Position numbers and translations under genes: made by a program
Part shown: positions 22,486 through 33,400 of the stretch, piece by piece
Position numbering within the stretch: the stretch's first letter is position 1
How the letters are laid out: each line of letters begins with the position of its first letter
Assembly (NCBI GenBank): GCA_014898425.1
Contig: RCSZ01000009.1
Coordinates: 868,001 to 932,000 of the forward strand
Source: Botryotinia globosa
Taxonomy: Eukaryota > Ascomycota > Leotiomycetes > Helotiales > Sclerotiniaceae
Direction of reading: 5' to 3'
DNA length: 64,000 nucleotides
The notes under the pieces: generated by a model
What the model was told of the DNA's origin: nothing
Databases searched by the model: none
Seen by the model: only the letters and a program-made list of their open reading frames with translations

Positions 22486-23388
22486 TCAAAATCCCACTAC
22501 AAATAATGTATCTACCTCCTGGGGAATTATCTCTAATACTCGCAAGCCAGCTCCGGAAACCAATTCCCTCAGCTCTTTCTCAGTCCAGACACGGAACAAA
22601 GCTGTGTCTAGATTCTTCTCGATCAAAGTCTCATCCTTCCAAACCTCAATGTCTCTGACCACGCGCCAAGTATTTCCCTGAACGCCATTTTCTACCACCT
22701 TCTCCCGATAAGCTACACCTGGAAACTCGACACTGGAATGTTCACTAGGTGGCAAAGGATCTGTTATATCCTTATCCAGACCCAACTCTGGGTCTGCGAT
22801 GAGCTTGCTCACAATCGAGATATGAGCTATTCCTGTTCCCGGAGCCAGGATATGAGCCACCTCTTTCAAGAAAGTTTCAGGTTGACCTGGTTGATAGAAG
22901 TGGGAGATGCTCCCGAAACCAATTGTGAGAAGGTCAACTTTTTTTCTTTGAAACACGGGAATAGAGGACATCTCCAACGCTGAGCCCAGAAGCCAAGTAA
23001 TACCTCGACAGCCAGATTGAACAGGCAGTTTTGAGTTTATTTTCTCTGCTCGCGCAATCATATGGGGCTCATTGTCGAGCCCAATGAACTCCACATTAGC
23101 GAGAGAAACATCAGACTGATTTTTCGCATAGCTAGTTATTGCTTGAATCAGCCGGCCAGTGCCAGTGCAAGCATCAAGCACGAGAATATGTGAGGATGGT
23201 GCCTTAGAGACCATCTGGACGAGCGCATTTGAGTTGTAGCTGGTGTCATTGCGCGTGCCTGTCCAAATGTCGTAGTATTCGGCTAGATAGGTCGAATCAT
23301 AGCAAGTACTTTCTCGCACGGTGGAGCCCATCTTTGTGGAATTGGAAAAGGCGCAAAGATTGTTTGAGAAACGTAGTTGAGGAAACAT
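22486..23388 (-). CDS. SAM-dependent methyltransferase, class I
   Basis: Intron-less, up to 300 residues. Motif I VLDACTGTG at about residues 70-78 is the SAM-binding glycine loop of Rossmann-fold methyltransferases, and IGLDNE near residue 106 fits the acidic residue at the end of strand 2. Family members methylate small molecules on O, N or C. The preferred start may be the internal Met20 (GSTVRE, codon at 23331) because the first 19 residues look unlike the family. The gene lies directly upstream of the NRPS in the same orientation and divergent from the SDR at 24356, so a tailoring role is likely. The acceptor atom cannot be deduced. Confidence 0.85.
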   Translation of the reverse strand: MFPQLRFSNNLCAFSNSTKMGSTVRESTCYDSTYLAEYYDIWTGTRNDTSYNSNALVQMVSKAPSSHILVLDACTGTGRLIQAITSYAKNQSDVSLANVEFIGLDNEPHMIARAEKINSKLPVQSGCRGITWLLGSALEMSSIPVFQRKKVDLLTIGFGSISHFYQPGQPETFLKEVAHILAPGTGIAHISIVSKLIADPELGLDKDITDPLPPSEHSSVEFPGVAYREKVVENGVQGNTWRVVRDIEVWKDETLIEKNLDTALFRVWTEKELRELVSGAGLRVLEIIPQEVDTLFVVGF

Positions 23389-24355
23389 AAAAGGATAGAA
23401 CAGCTAATTTTACCTTTAATTTTCAATTCGTTATTTATCAACAATGATTATGCAATTGATGCTGGATACATATGTACGGTCCACTACACCAAAGTCATGA
23501 ATCACATTTGACAGCAGGCATATAATCTTTTTGAGACAGTGCGTGATAAAAGTTTTAATCTTTATTGAATATTGTGGTATTACGTATCATACCGAATGAT
23601 TATTCTGTTAAAAGCAAAATCTCATTTCAGTATTTATTTTAGTTATTAGACTAACGCATTATATTGTGTGGTTTTATATATCAAAACATTACCCTTGGGG
23701 GGCATTCCCCTCTTTTTTGTTAGATTGATCTGTTCTACTCCATTGCATTTACAATCTACATCAAAAAAAATTGACTTTCCTAATTTATATTTGTGCCTAA
23801 CCCAATGCCTAACCCAAGTTAGGCGAACTAGACCAGGGGGGCAAATTGTCCGACAGGAACTGACTCAAGCATGCCATACCATTCTTCAATTTTCAACTTC
23901 AACATTGCATCACACAGCTTACCGTATGGCAATGTAGCCTAGCTATGCGAGAACAACCTTGAATTGTTTGACGGGTTTACAAAATCCCATTTTCATAGTG
24001 CGCAGGTAGTTTTGGCAGCGGACTAGTACCCTGCAGGGCCAAATCATCCTGCATTATTCATCTATGTGTATTTTAGGGTTGAAAGATATATCGCGCATGA
24101 TATTGCCGCCGACAGGTCTGTACGACGATGGAACACGCCTTGCGTGAGATGTGCATTGCAGAAGTACTTGAGCTATGTTTGCAAGGAACACGCAATGTGG
24201 AGATTTACAGATGAATTTTGTAGCATGTGCCATTCTTGACGATTCATAACAACGTGGCTTCATGCCTTTCAGAAAGCCCCAAATGTTGAATTTCTAATCC
24301 TCCATCAGATTTCAGTTTCCTCCTCGATCAGTCTTCTCAACTAAGAAAATTGACA
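23389..24355. promoter_or_regulatory. shared divergent promoter region, methyltransferase and SDR
   Basis: About 970 bp between divergent start codons, AT-leaning, with no supportable gene. It must contain both promoters. The string CCGACAGG occurs twice (near 23849 and 24109); whether this is functional is unknown. Confidence 0.4.
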
Positions 24356-25267
24356 ATGACTTCGTTTAACCTTCCCCCCAATATCTCCCTCGAAGGGAAA
24401 GCCGCCATAGTGACTGGCGGTTCCCGTGGAATCGGAGCTGGTATTGCTCTGGAACTTGCCAAGCGCGGTGCCAAAGTTGCCATTGTGTATCACTCCGATA
24501 AAAGTACCCCGGCAGCTCAAAAGGTCGCAAGTCAAATTAGTGAAGTAGGGAGTGTGGCCTGCCTGGTGCAAGTTGACCTTGCGACGCTGGACGCTGGACG
24601 TCGTGTTATCGACCAGGCTTTGAAAGGGCTCAATGTCAGCAAAATTGACATTCTTGTCAACAATGCTGCATCATATCCTCCATTTTTACCAGTCTTAGAA
24701 CTGGACGGGGCATTATTCGATCAGTAAGCATTTGAAGTGTTTCCCTGAAACATCCAATTTCGTTTCAAAACTGACAATTCAATCAAGTGAATACATGGTC
24801 AACGTGCGTGCACCACATCTTCTTGTGCAGGCTTTGCTCCCTCATATCGCCGAAAAAGATGGTCGAGTAATCAATATGTTTGTACTCCTAATCTTCTATT
24901 TCATGGCAAGCAACTCACAAAACATTGCAGATCGTCGGGACTATCTCGTATAGGTATCAACAATCTCTCCCTGTACGCATCCACCAAGGCTGCCCTAGAA
25001 TGCTTGGGACGCCAGTGGGCGCATGAACTCGCCTGCCCTTACAAGATGACAGTCAACAACTTGGCGCTGGGTGAGATTGACACTAGTGTCGAAGGAGGTG
25101 ACATTCCAGATGAATTTCGGGATACACAGGTCAATGGGCCGAGCGCGGCAAAACGTCATGGTACCGTTGGAGAGGTGGCTAATGTTGTGGCCTTCCTAGC
25201 TAGCACTGGTGCCAGTTGGATTAATGGAAACACGGTTTCAGTCAGTGGTGGCCACGTTTACATTTAG
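24356..25267 (+). CDS. Short-chain dehydrogenase/reductase, three exons
   Basis: Spliced product of 264 residues from exons 24356-24723, 24788-24877 and 24931-25267; introns 24724-24787 and 24878-24930 are GT-AG. Classical SDR motifs all appear in order: cofactor loop TGGSRGIG at 20-27, NNAA at 102-105, INISSG around 151-156 with the catalytic Ser, and YASTK with Tyr168 and Lys172. The Ser-Tyr spacing of 13 is normal. The second intron splits the INISSG strand exactly, which supports the model. Family members reduce ketones or oxidise alcohols with NAD(P)H. It lies in the cluster, divergent from the methyltransferase, so it probably acts on a keto group of the product. The ATG at 24356 is the first in frame. 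Confidence 0.9.
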
Positions 25268-25986
25268 ACGAATCATATCGTAAGGAATAGTTCCAGACAG
25301 TGAGGTGGTCGAGCTAAGCCCAATTGGAAAAGGCCGCCAATTTCTTCCGTGGGTGTACTCAGTGTGCTCAAATAGCTGAAAATTCAACGTCAATTCAATT
25401 TCGTATTATAATTTCATGGAAAATTCCATCGTCGGATAATGTTCTACATTAAATCCCAACGTAACTTGTACTTGTATTATCAAATATTGTTGCCCATAGC
25501 TTACATTTGTCTTAGCAGAATTAATCGCTAAAAATAGGCTTGTAGCATCCCTGGTCGCTAAGTCATACATCTGAAGTTAACAATTTAAGCTCATCGTGAA
25601 TTAGGGTTGTAGCAATCACCAGAGTTGTTTGATTCGTTATATTGATAGATTATTTATCAAATGCCTAGTATTTCTATTAAATACTTCTATTTTGAAGCAT
25701 TTTAATTTATTCAAAAGCAAGCTAATTAGCTCTAAAACTGAGTATCCTTGCTAGGCTTTTTCGAATTTTCCAAATGAATACGCTAAGTCTCCACTTCATA
25801 AGGTTTTACGAAACAATGCGGTGACTGCAGGAGGGGTTAAACTGTTTATCATTCACTTTGCATACGCAATTTCAATAGCGGATATCGATCATAGCTGCAT
25901 ATGCAATCGACATAGTGGATATTGATCGTCGGATTTATTACTCTTGAGGCCAAGAAATACATAAAGAACACGTAGAGAAAGTAATG
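25268..25986. other. intergenic region between convergent SDR and ligase genes
   Basis: About 720 bp without a gene, taking in both 3' ends. It contains the imperfect tandem repeat described at 25861-25929. Confidence 0.5.
25861..25929 (+). repeat. imperfect tandem duplication, about 33 bp
   Basis: Two adjacent units, 25861-25892 and 25898-25929, share CATAyGCAAT, then ATAGyGGATATyGATC. Differences are few. The unit contains GATATCGATC-like palindromic sequence. It lies just after the stop codon of the ligase gene. Confidence 0.6.
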
Positions 25987-27645
25987 TCATTGGTTGGACC
26001 TCTGCTCCCAGGCTCGAAGTTCATGTCGTTGTACTTTCCCGGTGACCGTTCGAGGTAATTTAGCCCCGGGTATGAATTCAATGACTCGGGGACATTTGTA
26101 GGATGCACTGTTGTTCAGAAAATGCTGCCGAAGTTCGACCTGCAGCTTTCGCGGAGGTCTAGTCTCATACCCCTCGTTTAAGACAACATAGGCCTTAATG
26201 ATAGACCCACGCTCTTCATCCGGAATACCAACCACCGCTGATTCTAACACCCCCGGATGGCTTTGCAAGACCGCTTCAACTTCACTGGGTCCAATGCGAT
26301 ATCCCGAACAATTAATGATGTCATCTTTTCGGGCCTTGAACCAGAAGTAGCCCTCTCCATCTTGATAAGCTCGATCTCCCGTTAGATAGTACTCTTTACC
26401 CGCTGCACTTCGTACCGTTGGCCGAGTAACAAGACCTTCTTCGTTCATGTAACCATTAAAGACATCGTATATGGAATCCTTGCAGTCAGAAAGGCAAACT
26501 CCGATGGCACCTTCCTCTCCAACCACCACTGCTTCCGCGTCATCGCTTAAGATCTCCAGTGGAATGCCTGGGAGAGGTCGCCCCATTGATCCTGGACGCT
26601 GGCTATCTATGGTTTCAGTGCAGAGGAAAACCGTCTCTGTCAAACCATAGCCATTCAAAATTGTTGCTCCCCGCGTCATTTCCCCCCAGGCCTTGATCAC
26701 AGTGCTTTCGATTGTCTCGCCAGCACTGATGCAGATTTTGATCATCTGTGGAGGATGCGAAGTCGCAAACTCTTGACTATGTGCCGTGACTAATTGCCTG
26801 TAGGCTGTTGGGGTCGCACAGAAGTTGGTGACGGGATATTCATGCATAATTCGGAGTGTATGAATGGGGTCGAACATCTGACTCGGCGTTTCATCAACCA
26901 GTAATGCAGCCCCATGATTCCATGCGGCAAAAACAGCCCATGAACCTTTCACCCAGCCAACTTCTGAAAGACTCCAGAACAGGCTACCGGGACAAAGCTG
27001 AGCCCAGTGTTCTCCAGCAATCTTGCTACTCAGAGCCAGAGAAATTTGGCTGTGCTGGGCGGTCTTGGGTTCCCCAGTGGTGCCGGATGTGAAATAAAGG
27101 ACGGCAGGGGAGTTTGCCACTGAATTGATCGTAGTGTCCACTACATCTGCCTTACTAGGGGCTATCAAGACCGAGTAGTCGATTGCATCTGCGATCCTAT
27201 CATCATACCCAATCTGAATCATGTGCAGTAGCGTAGCGAGACGAGATCTGACAAGCAACACTTTTTCCACCTGGACAAGGTCGCCGACGAATCCTTTGGC
27301 GTGAACCTTGCGGATTCGATGTTCCAGATCTGCGCTAGAGAGTCCACTAGCAACAGGGCAGACGATGATTCCACTGCGGAGACAGGCGCATAGAATCTCG
27401 TACCAGTCTCGACACCGTGCTGCCGAGATCACTATGATGTCTCCTGGTCGGAGCCCTAGCTCATAAAGCGCGGATGCAACTTGTATAGAACGCTCACTCA
27501 GCTCACGATAAGACACATCTTTGCGCCTTTTCTGCGTGACTAGAACCAATGCGGGAGAGTCTCCACGATGTCGACTCCATTGATCAACAACTTCGCGCAC
27601 GAAGTTGAATTGAAGGGGATTGAACTCAGAGTCGAGTTTGGCCAT
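25987..27645 (-). CDS. Acyl-CoA synthetase / acyl-AMP ligase, medium-chain type
   Basis: Intron-less, 552 residues, a typical size for the ANL superfamily. Motifs are the P-loop YFTSGTTGEPK at 184-194, GYGLTE near 345, TGDRAYQDGEGYFWFKARKDD near 425-445, and the C-terminal catalytic-Lys motif RTVTGKVQR near 540. The overall sequence resembles medium-chain (ACSM-like) acyl-CoA synthetases. It should adenylate a carboxylic acid and transfer it to CoA or to a carrier protein. In several fungal lipopeptide clusters such an enzyme loads a free fatty or polyketide acid on the N-terminal T domain of an NRPS, and the T-C-A-T-R enzyme here has such a domain. It is divergent from the hydrolase gene at 28433. 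Confidence 0.92.
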   Translation of the reverse strand: MAKLDSEFNPLQFNFVREVVDQWSRHRGDSPALVLVTQKRRKDVSYRELSERSIQVASALYELGLRPGDIIVISAARCRDWYEILCACLRSGIIVCPVASGLSSADLEHRIRKVHAKGFVGDLVQVEKVLLVRSRLATLLHMIQIGYDDRIADAIDYSVLIAPSKADVVDTTINSVANSPAVLYFTSGTTGEPKTAQHSQISLALSSKIAGEHWAQLCPGSLFWSLSEVGWVKGSWAVFAAWNHGAALLVDETPSQMFDPIHTLRIMHEYPVTNFCATPTAYRQLVTAHSQEFATSHPPQMIKICISAGETIESTVIKAWGEMTRGATILNGYGLTETVFLCTETIDSQRPGSMGRPLPGIPLEILSDDAEAVVVGEEGAIGVCLSDCKDSIYDVFNGYMNEEGLVTRPTVRSAAGKEYYLTGDRAYQDGEGYFWFKARKDDIINCSGYRIGPSEVEAVLQSHPGVLESAVVGIPDEERGSIIKAYVVLNEGYETRPPRKLQVELRQHFLNNSASYKCPRVIEFIPGAKLPRTVTGKVQRHELRAWEQRSNQ

Positions 27646-28432
27646 TTTGCTCTCGTTTCAGTGATAGAGAGACGGAAAGAGAACTTTGAGATGATACTGA
27701 GATCGACTATGGGTTTTACTGCATTCCGAGACTATAAATAAAGAAATTGGGTGGCTGGCTGAAGGGTGTCCCTCTTAGGCTGCGCTGCATGCTCTATACC
27801 TGCCGATCTAGATCGCTTCACTATTTCCTATTATACAGCTAAAAATTAGATAGGTCCTGAACTTGCGGTGTGATATCTGTAACACATTATCTACAAGTGA
27901 GATAGTAACAAGTTAAGGCAGATCTCGCAGGTTATAGATTTTGCCACGCGTGGTTAACACTAGTTGAAACTACCATATGACCGTGGAAAGGTGATATTCA
28001 CATGAAGATTTCATGGGTATATTCCAGAGCGATTAGCTTCTATGGTGAAAACTCATTGTAACACACGAAAGTGTTTTTGAACTTGAATAACACAGGATAT
28101 TTCGCTTGCTCAACTAGGTATATTGAGCTTTAACAAATATTGCTAGTGTAATGTAGTGCATAGGGAAAATATCATTTCAATCAATTAATTAAATGATTCT
28201 CCATGAAAACTAAGACGAAATATAGTTTTACATAGAGTTTATGTTATGTACAATTGTGAATTCATACAACAGGTCCCGAAACATGTACCATCGTATTTGT
28301 CAACTATAGTTTCTCACTATTTATCCAGAAAGATACTTTAGCAAGAGACATTAAACTATATAAAAAGGCCTCTCGTAAACCGAATAACCTCGAAACCATT
28401 CTGACACATCCAAATTAACATTTCTGACAACT
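27646..28432. promoter_or_regulatory. shared divergent promoter region, ligase and FSH1-type hydrolase
   Basis: 787 bp between the two divergent start codons, with no supportable gene. A TATA-like tataaaaagg occurs about 70 bp before the hydrolase start (near 28359), and a TATA-like ctataaataa lies about 90 bp before the ligase start on the other side (near 27731). Confidence 0.5.
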
Positions 28433-29273
28433 ATGCGATTCTTGTGTTTGCACGGCATTGGTACTGGGAAGGCCATTCTCGAAGCCCAATTGTTCATGAT
28501 CAGGCGTCAACTTCCAGGTCATGAATTTGTCTTCTTTCAGGGAGAAATGGAGACTCCGCCTGCGCCAGGTCAGAAACCCCAAACAGGTCCTCTTTGTATC
28601 ATAAAACTGACAGCCACAAATAGGAGTCGAAATGTTCTTTCCAGGACCGTATTATTCCTATTTCACTGTTCCTTCTCCAGATGCCGTACTGGCAGCGGTT
28701 GACCGCTTAGAAGACTTCATCGACGCGCAAGGTCCCTTCGATGGAATTCTGGGGTTCTCACAAGGAGCTGCACTTGCAGCCTCATACCTTCTGCACGACT
28801 CCGCCCGCCAGAATCCCAGAGATGACTTTCGATGTGCCGTGTTTTTTTGCGCAATTCAATGTTGGGATCTAGACAGCCCAGGATTTACACTATCACATGA
28901 CGGAAAGTGTCGATCACTTGGAGGGGCATCAAAAACGCCAAAAGTGGTGTGCTCCACGGACGATATTACAAGTGTTTTTGGAGCTGCATACCATCCACTA
29001 ATCAAGGGCAACTGGGATTCAGAAACGGAGCTACTATGGCCCTTTGGGAGGTCTCCTTTGCGATGGAGTCCCTTGGGCTGTATCAATATCCCGACCTTGC
29101 ACGTCATTGGCTCCAAAGATATGTACAGGGGTGACTCCACTATTCTGGCGAAGTTCTGCACCGCGGCCAATGCTCACATCGTGGAGACAAATGGCGGACA
29201 TGAGATTTCCCGTGACCCCGCTATGGTGCGCAAGGTGTCAAGTTTTCTGCAGACTGCCCCCAGCTTGATGTGA
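28433..29273 (+). CDS. FSH1-family serine hydrolase, two exons
   Basis: Spliced product of 261 residues from exons 28433-28568 and 28624-29273; intron 28569-28623 (55 bp) restores the frame at a Gly codon. An alpha/beta hydrolase of the FSH1/dihydrofolate-reductase-associated family. The N-terminal strand MRFLCLHGIG and PGPYYSYF are typical, the nucleophile is Ser91 in GFSQGAA, and Asp211 (GSKDMYRG) and His238 (NGGHEISRD) complete the triad. In fungal polyketide clusters such hydrolases act as trans thioesterases that free a polyketide from a reducing PKS lacking its own release domain. The nearby PKS ends at an ACP, so this role is likely here. Divergent with the ligase, which would use the freed acid. 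Confidence 0.9.
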
Positions 29274-30443
29274 GAGAGTTTGAAGAATTTGCTTCAAGGA
29301 TCTTGATGTTCAATGCAGTGGCCACGCAATCCGGTACGCCCGAGATGTGATGCATCTCTGATACTGTTTTTTCAGACAGGCATACGGGTACCCACGTGGC
29401 CAGGAGGGTATACAGTTTCTAAATGAGATGCATGTACCACAAGATAGCGAACTGCAAGAGGAGGAGTCTGGTCAATATAGCGTCGGTGCTGCATGCATTC
29501 AGCCAGCACGCGTATCTGGCACGAGTCAGATGGTATCTATGTTGGTTAGAATTTTGTTAATGAGTAGGAGTGTAGATTACAGTGGTTAATGTTAAAGTAT
29601 GATGTGTTTGTTATCGTCTGAGGTTATATATTATACCTCAAATAGTATCATTTCATATATTGATACCCGAAATATCATTAGTGTTATACGAATCAGATCA
29701 CTCGATCGAAATTTAACGAGACTTGGTATTATCTGACTGTTTATTTGAGGCTTAGTGAGTATTTGTTTAACCTTGTTTCTGTTTTATAGATTACTCGCAA
29801 GTCGTATATGAAGTACGAGATTTATTGGCATAGAGATTTAGCGATTTGAATTATAGTATGATCTACATAGCCCTCACCGAGCTTGAAACTTTAATTAATG
29901 AGGAAATATAGCGTAAAGCGGGAGGGAAGGGTTGTACGTGTTCGTCTTCTTCCAACCCCTTCTCCTGTAGTAGAGAGGGAAACTAGCTAATCAAATAAGC
30001 ACATTTGATTGGTCAAATTGATCCAAAATCGGATTCCTCCGATGCATCGACCGACATAGTCGGAGAAAAGCCAGTCAATCACAATCATCCTGAATACTAT
30101 CTGTTAGGGATGCTTCAGCTTTAGGAATCTCATATGATTTCAATCGCAATCAGATCCCTGGTATTGTGGGCTCCGTTCACTGCTGTTCATTGTATCTCGA
30201 AGCTTAGTACTAGCATAGGGTTTTAGGCCGATGATGCTAGTTCCTCAAGTCACATGCTTGTCGAGGCATCAATACATGAGATGATGCTATTCGGGGGTTT
30301 GCCGTACGTCGTTCTTGAGATGGGATTATCCCATACTGCGTGTTCCAGTTCACTGGGCAATTTTCAACCTTATCAGATATCTTATATACAGACATTCCCG
30401 CATTTGTCCTCATCAATTGATTTCAACATCTTTCCGATTCAGT
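29274..30443. promoter_or_regulatory. PKS upstream region
   Basis: About 1.2 kb between hydrolase and PKS with no supportable gene. The last 400 bp carry two close CGG-type palindromes (see 30029-30063). The open frame continues upstream of 30444, but that extension has no PKS homology, so it is taken as leader. Confidence 0.5.
30029..30063. promoter_or_regulatory. two CGG-type palindromes, candidate Zn2Cys6 regulator sites
   Basis: TCGGA-TTCC-TCCGA at 30029-30042 and CCGAC-ATA-GTCGG at 30051-30063 are perfect inverted repeats eight bases apart, about 380-415 bp before the PKS start. Fungal binuclear zinc-cluster activators commonly bind CGG triplets in inverted repeat. Binding is inference. 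Confidence 0.45.
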
Positions 30444-33400
30444 ATGAATGAACCCATTGCCATTATCGGTAGTGGTTGTCGTCTAGCCGGAGGATGTCAA
30501 TCTCCCTCCGAACTTTGGAATCTTCTTCAAACCCCTTACGATGTTTCTCAGGAATTTCCCACGGATCGAACTGCTTCCTCACGCCATGAGTCCTTGCCGC
30601 GAGGGTATTTTCTCTCACAAGATGTGCGAGAATTTGATGCATCATTCTTCAGTCTCAGTCCATTGGAAGCACAAGCAATGGACCCCCAGCACCGACTGTT
30701 GCTCGAGACAGTATATGAAGCTCTAGAGGAAGCAGGGCTTCCAGCGGAGACACTGCGCGGCTCTAATACCGCGGTCTATACGGGAGTGATGTTTCACGAC
30801 TATCTCTCACTCAGCAGCCAAGATCACATGGCCATCCCCAAATATCATATCACCGGTACTGCCCCAAATAAGGCGTCGAATCGAATTTCATACTTCTTCG
30901 ATTGGCACGGGCCTTCAGTTACCGTTGATACTGCCTGCTCATCTAGTTTGGTAGCTTTAGACCATGCAGTACAGCAGTTGCGGAGTGGTTCGTCAACTCT
31001 TGCTGTGGCAGCAGGGGCCAATTTGCTCCTTGATGGTCGTCCATTTATCGGTTTTAACAACATGGGAATGCTTTCCCCCACAGGAAGCTGCAAGATGTGG
31101 GATACCAATGCCGACGGCTATGCCAGGGGCGAAGGAATTCTCGCGATGCTACTAAAACCGCTCCGACTTGCTCTGGCAGATGGTGACAATATACAATGTG
31201 TTATCCGAGAGACTGGCGTTAACCATAACGGACGAACTAGTGGAATTACCTTACCAAGCGCATCTGCTCAGACAAATCTCATTCGGGATGTTTATCATCG
31301 AGCAGGGTTAGATCCCACAAAACCTTCCGACCGACCACAATATATTGAGGCCCACGGTACAGGCACTCAAGCGGGGGATCCCTTGGAAGCTGAAGCTTTA
31401 GCCATGGCTTTCTCACTCACATCATCACATCCCGATGAGGCGCATATGTTAGTCGGCAGCATCAAAACGGTTATCGGCCACACAGAAGGAGCAGCCGGGC
31501 TAGCCGGAGTATTGAAAGCATCTCTGGCCATACAACATGGCGTTATTCCGCCAAATCTCGGATTTCAACAATTGAATGAAAAGGTCGCACCATATTGTAC
31601 CAACATGAACGTGGCTACTAGCGCACAGCCATGGCCCACGATAGCATCCAACATTCCCCGTCGAGTAAGCATCAATAGCTTTGGTTTTGGAGGGACCAAC
31701 GCCCATGTCATCCTAGAGTCTGTTCCGCTACGAGATGAAAATGGATGTCGAAAGACATCTCCGTTACCAACAAGTGGTTCTTCCCTTCCTTATGTGTTTT
31801 CTGCTGCCTCAGAACAATCTTTGATTTCGATGCTTAAACAGTATGAGAAATATCTACAAGAAAACCCGTCCATTGATCCTACCGAGCTGATTTCCACGCT
31901 GGCATCCCGCCGATCTCTTCTCCCAGTTCGTGTTCGATTTCCCGCCTCTTCGATCGCATCTCTTCAACAAGCTATTAAGGATTCGCTTGAATCAGGAGTG
32001 ATTGCATATCAATCCCCGCTGAAAGAATCAAAAATCCTTGGCATCTTCACCGGTCAAGGTGCGCAATGGGCCCAAATGGGAGTTGGGCTTTTGGCTGCTC
32101 ATCCTAGCCTAATTGTCTTCCTTGATGATTTAAACGAGGCTTTGCAATCACTTCCGGAAGGAGATCGCCCGACATGGAGTCTTCGAGGGGAGCTGGAGCG
32201 GCCATCTGAGGAATCACGAATTAATTCTCCTGAGATTTGCCAGCCACTCTGCACAGCCATCCAACTAATGTTTGGTCATCTCTTACAGGAATTTTGTGGT
32301 ATCTCATTCTCTGCAGTCGTTGGCCATTCATCTGGAGAAATTGCCGCAGCATATTTCGCCGGCTTTTTGCGCTCAGCTGACGCTATCCGAATCGCGTTTT
32401 ATCGAGGTCTACATGTAGCCCGATTCATATCATCATCTAATCAGGAGGGTCGGATGTTGGCCGCAGGACTGTCCCAGGATGAAGCAGAGGAATTGTTGGC
32501 AGCTACCGAATTCCAGGGTAGGTTATCCCTTGCGGCTATAAATTCTGCATCTAGTGTAACTCTCTCCGGTGATGCGGATGCCATAGAGGAGGCTCAAGCC
32601 CAGCTAGCGAGCCGCAAGATCTTCAACCGGATACTCAATGTTGAAACCGCATATCACTCACATCATATGTCAAAATGCTCCTCGGTATATCAGGCTTCGC
32701 TCGAAGAATGTCAAATAGGAGTATTGAACCCTTCGAGCGATGCCCCCTGTTGGTACTCAAGTGTCCAATCAGGCGAATCAATTTCTTCTGTAGGGTCAGA
32801 CAAATTGGGAGCGTCCTACTGGGTTGATAACTTGGTGAATCCAGTGATGTTCCATCATGCCATTCGGAACGCGGTATCCCTCCAACCTGATATCAATTTC
32901 TGTCTAGAAGTTGGTCCTCATCCCGCTTTGAAGGGTCCCGCCATGCAGACGATAACAACTGTGCGGAAAAATCCCCCTCCATACTCTAGCACTCTCAACC
33001 GAGCCAAGACTGATCTAGTGGCATTTTCGGAATGTGTCGGGGACTTGTGGGTACATTTGGGAAGTGCAAGAGTTCCACACTTTGAAGCTTTAGAAAATAC
33101 AAAGCTATCACTCGTTGGTCTCCCAACTTATCCCTGGGACCATCGGAATAGCTTCTGGCTGCCACCACCTTCAATCAGCTCGACGAAGGGCATTTGGAAT
33201 CAGCAAACGTCTCAAAAACGTGTCAATAGTCTACTAGGATACAAGGTTGGCGATGGTGACATTGGCACAACGTATCGTTGGTCTAATGATTTGAGAGTTG
33301 ACCAATTGGACTGGCTCAGTGGTCATACACTCGAAGGTCAAATCATTTTTCCTGCCACGGGCTATATTGCATTGGCCTTGGAGACTTGTAGACAGTTTGC

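Noticed and set aside
30315..30443. N-terminal extension of the PKS open frame
   Set aside because: No PKS similarity; the KS domain starts directly at the Met codon 30444.
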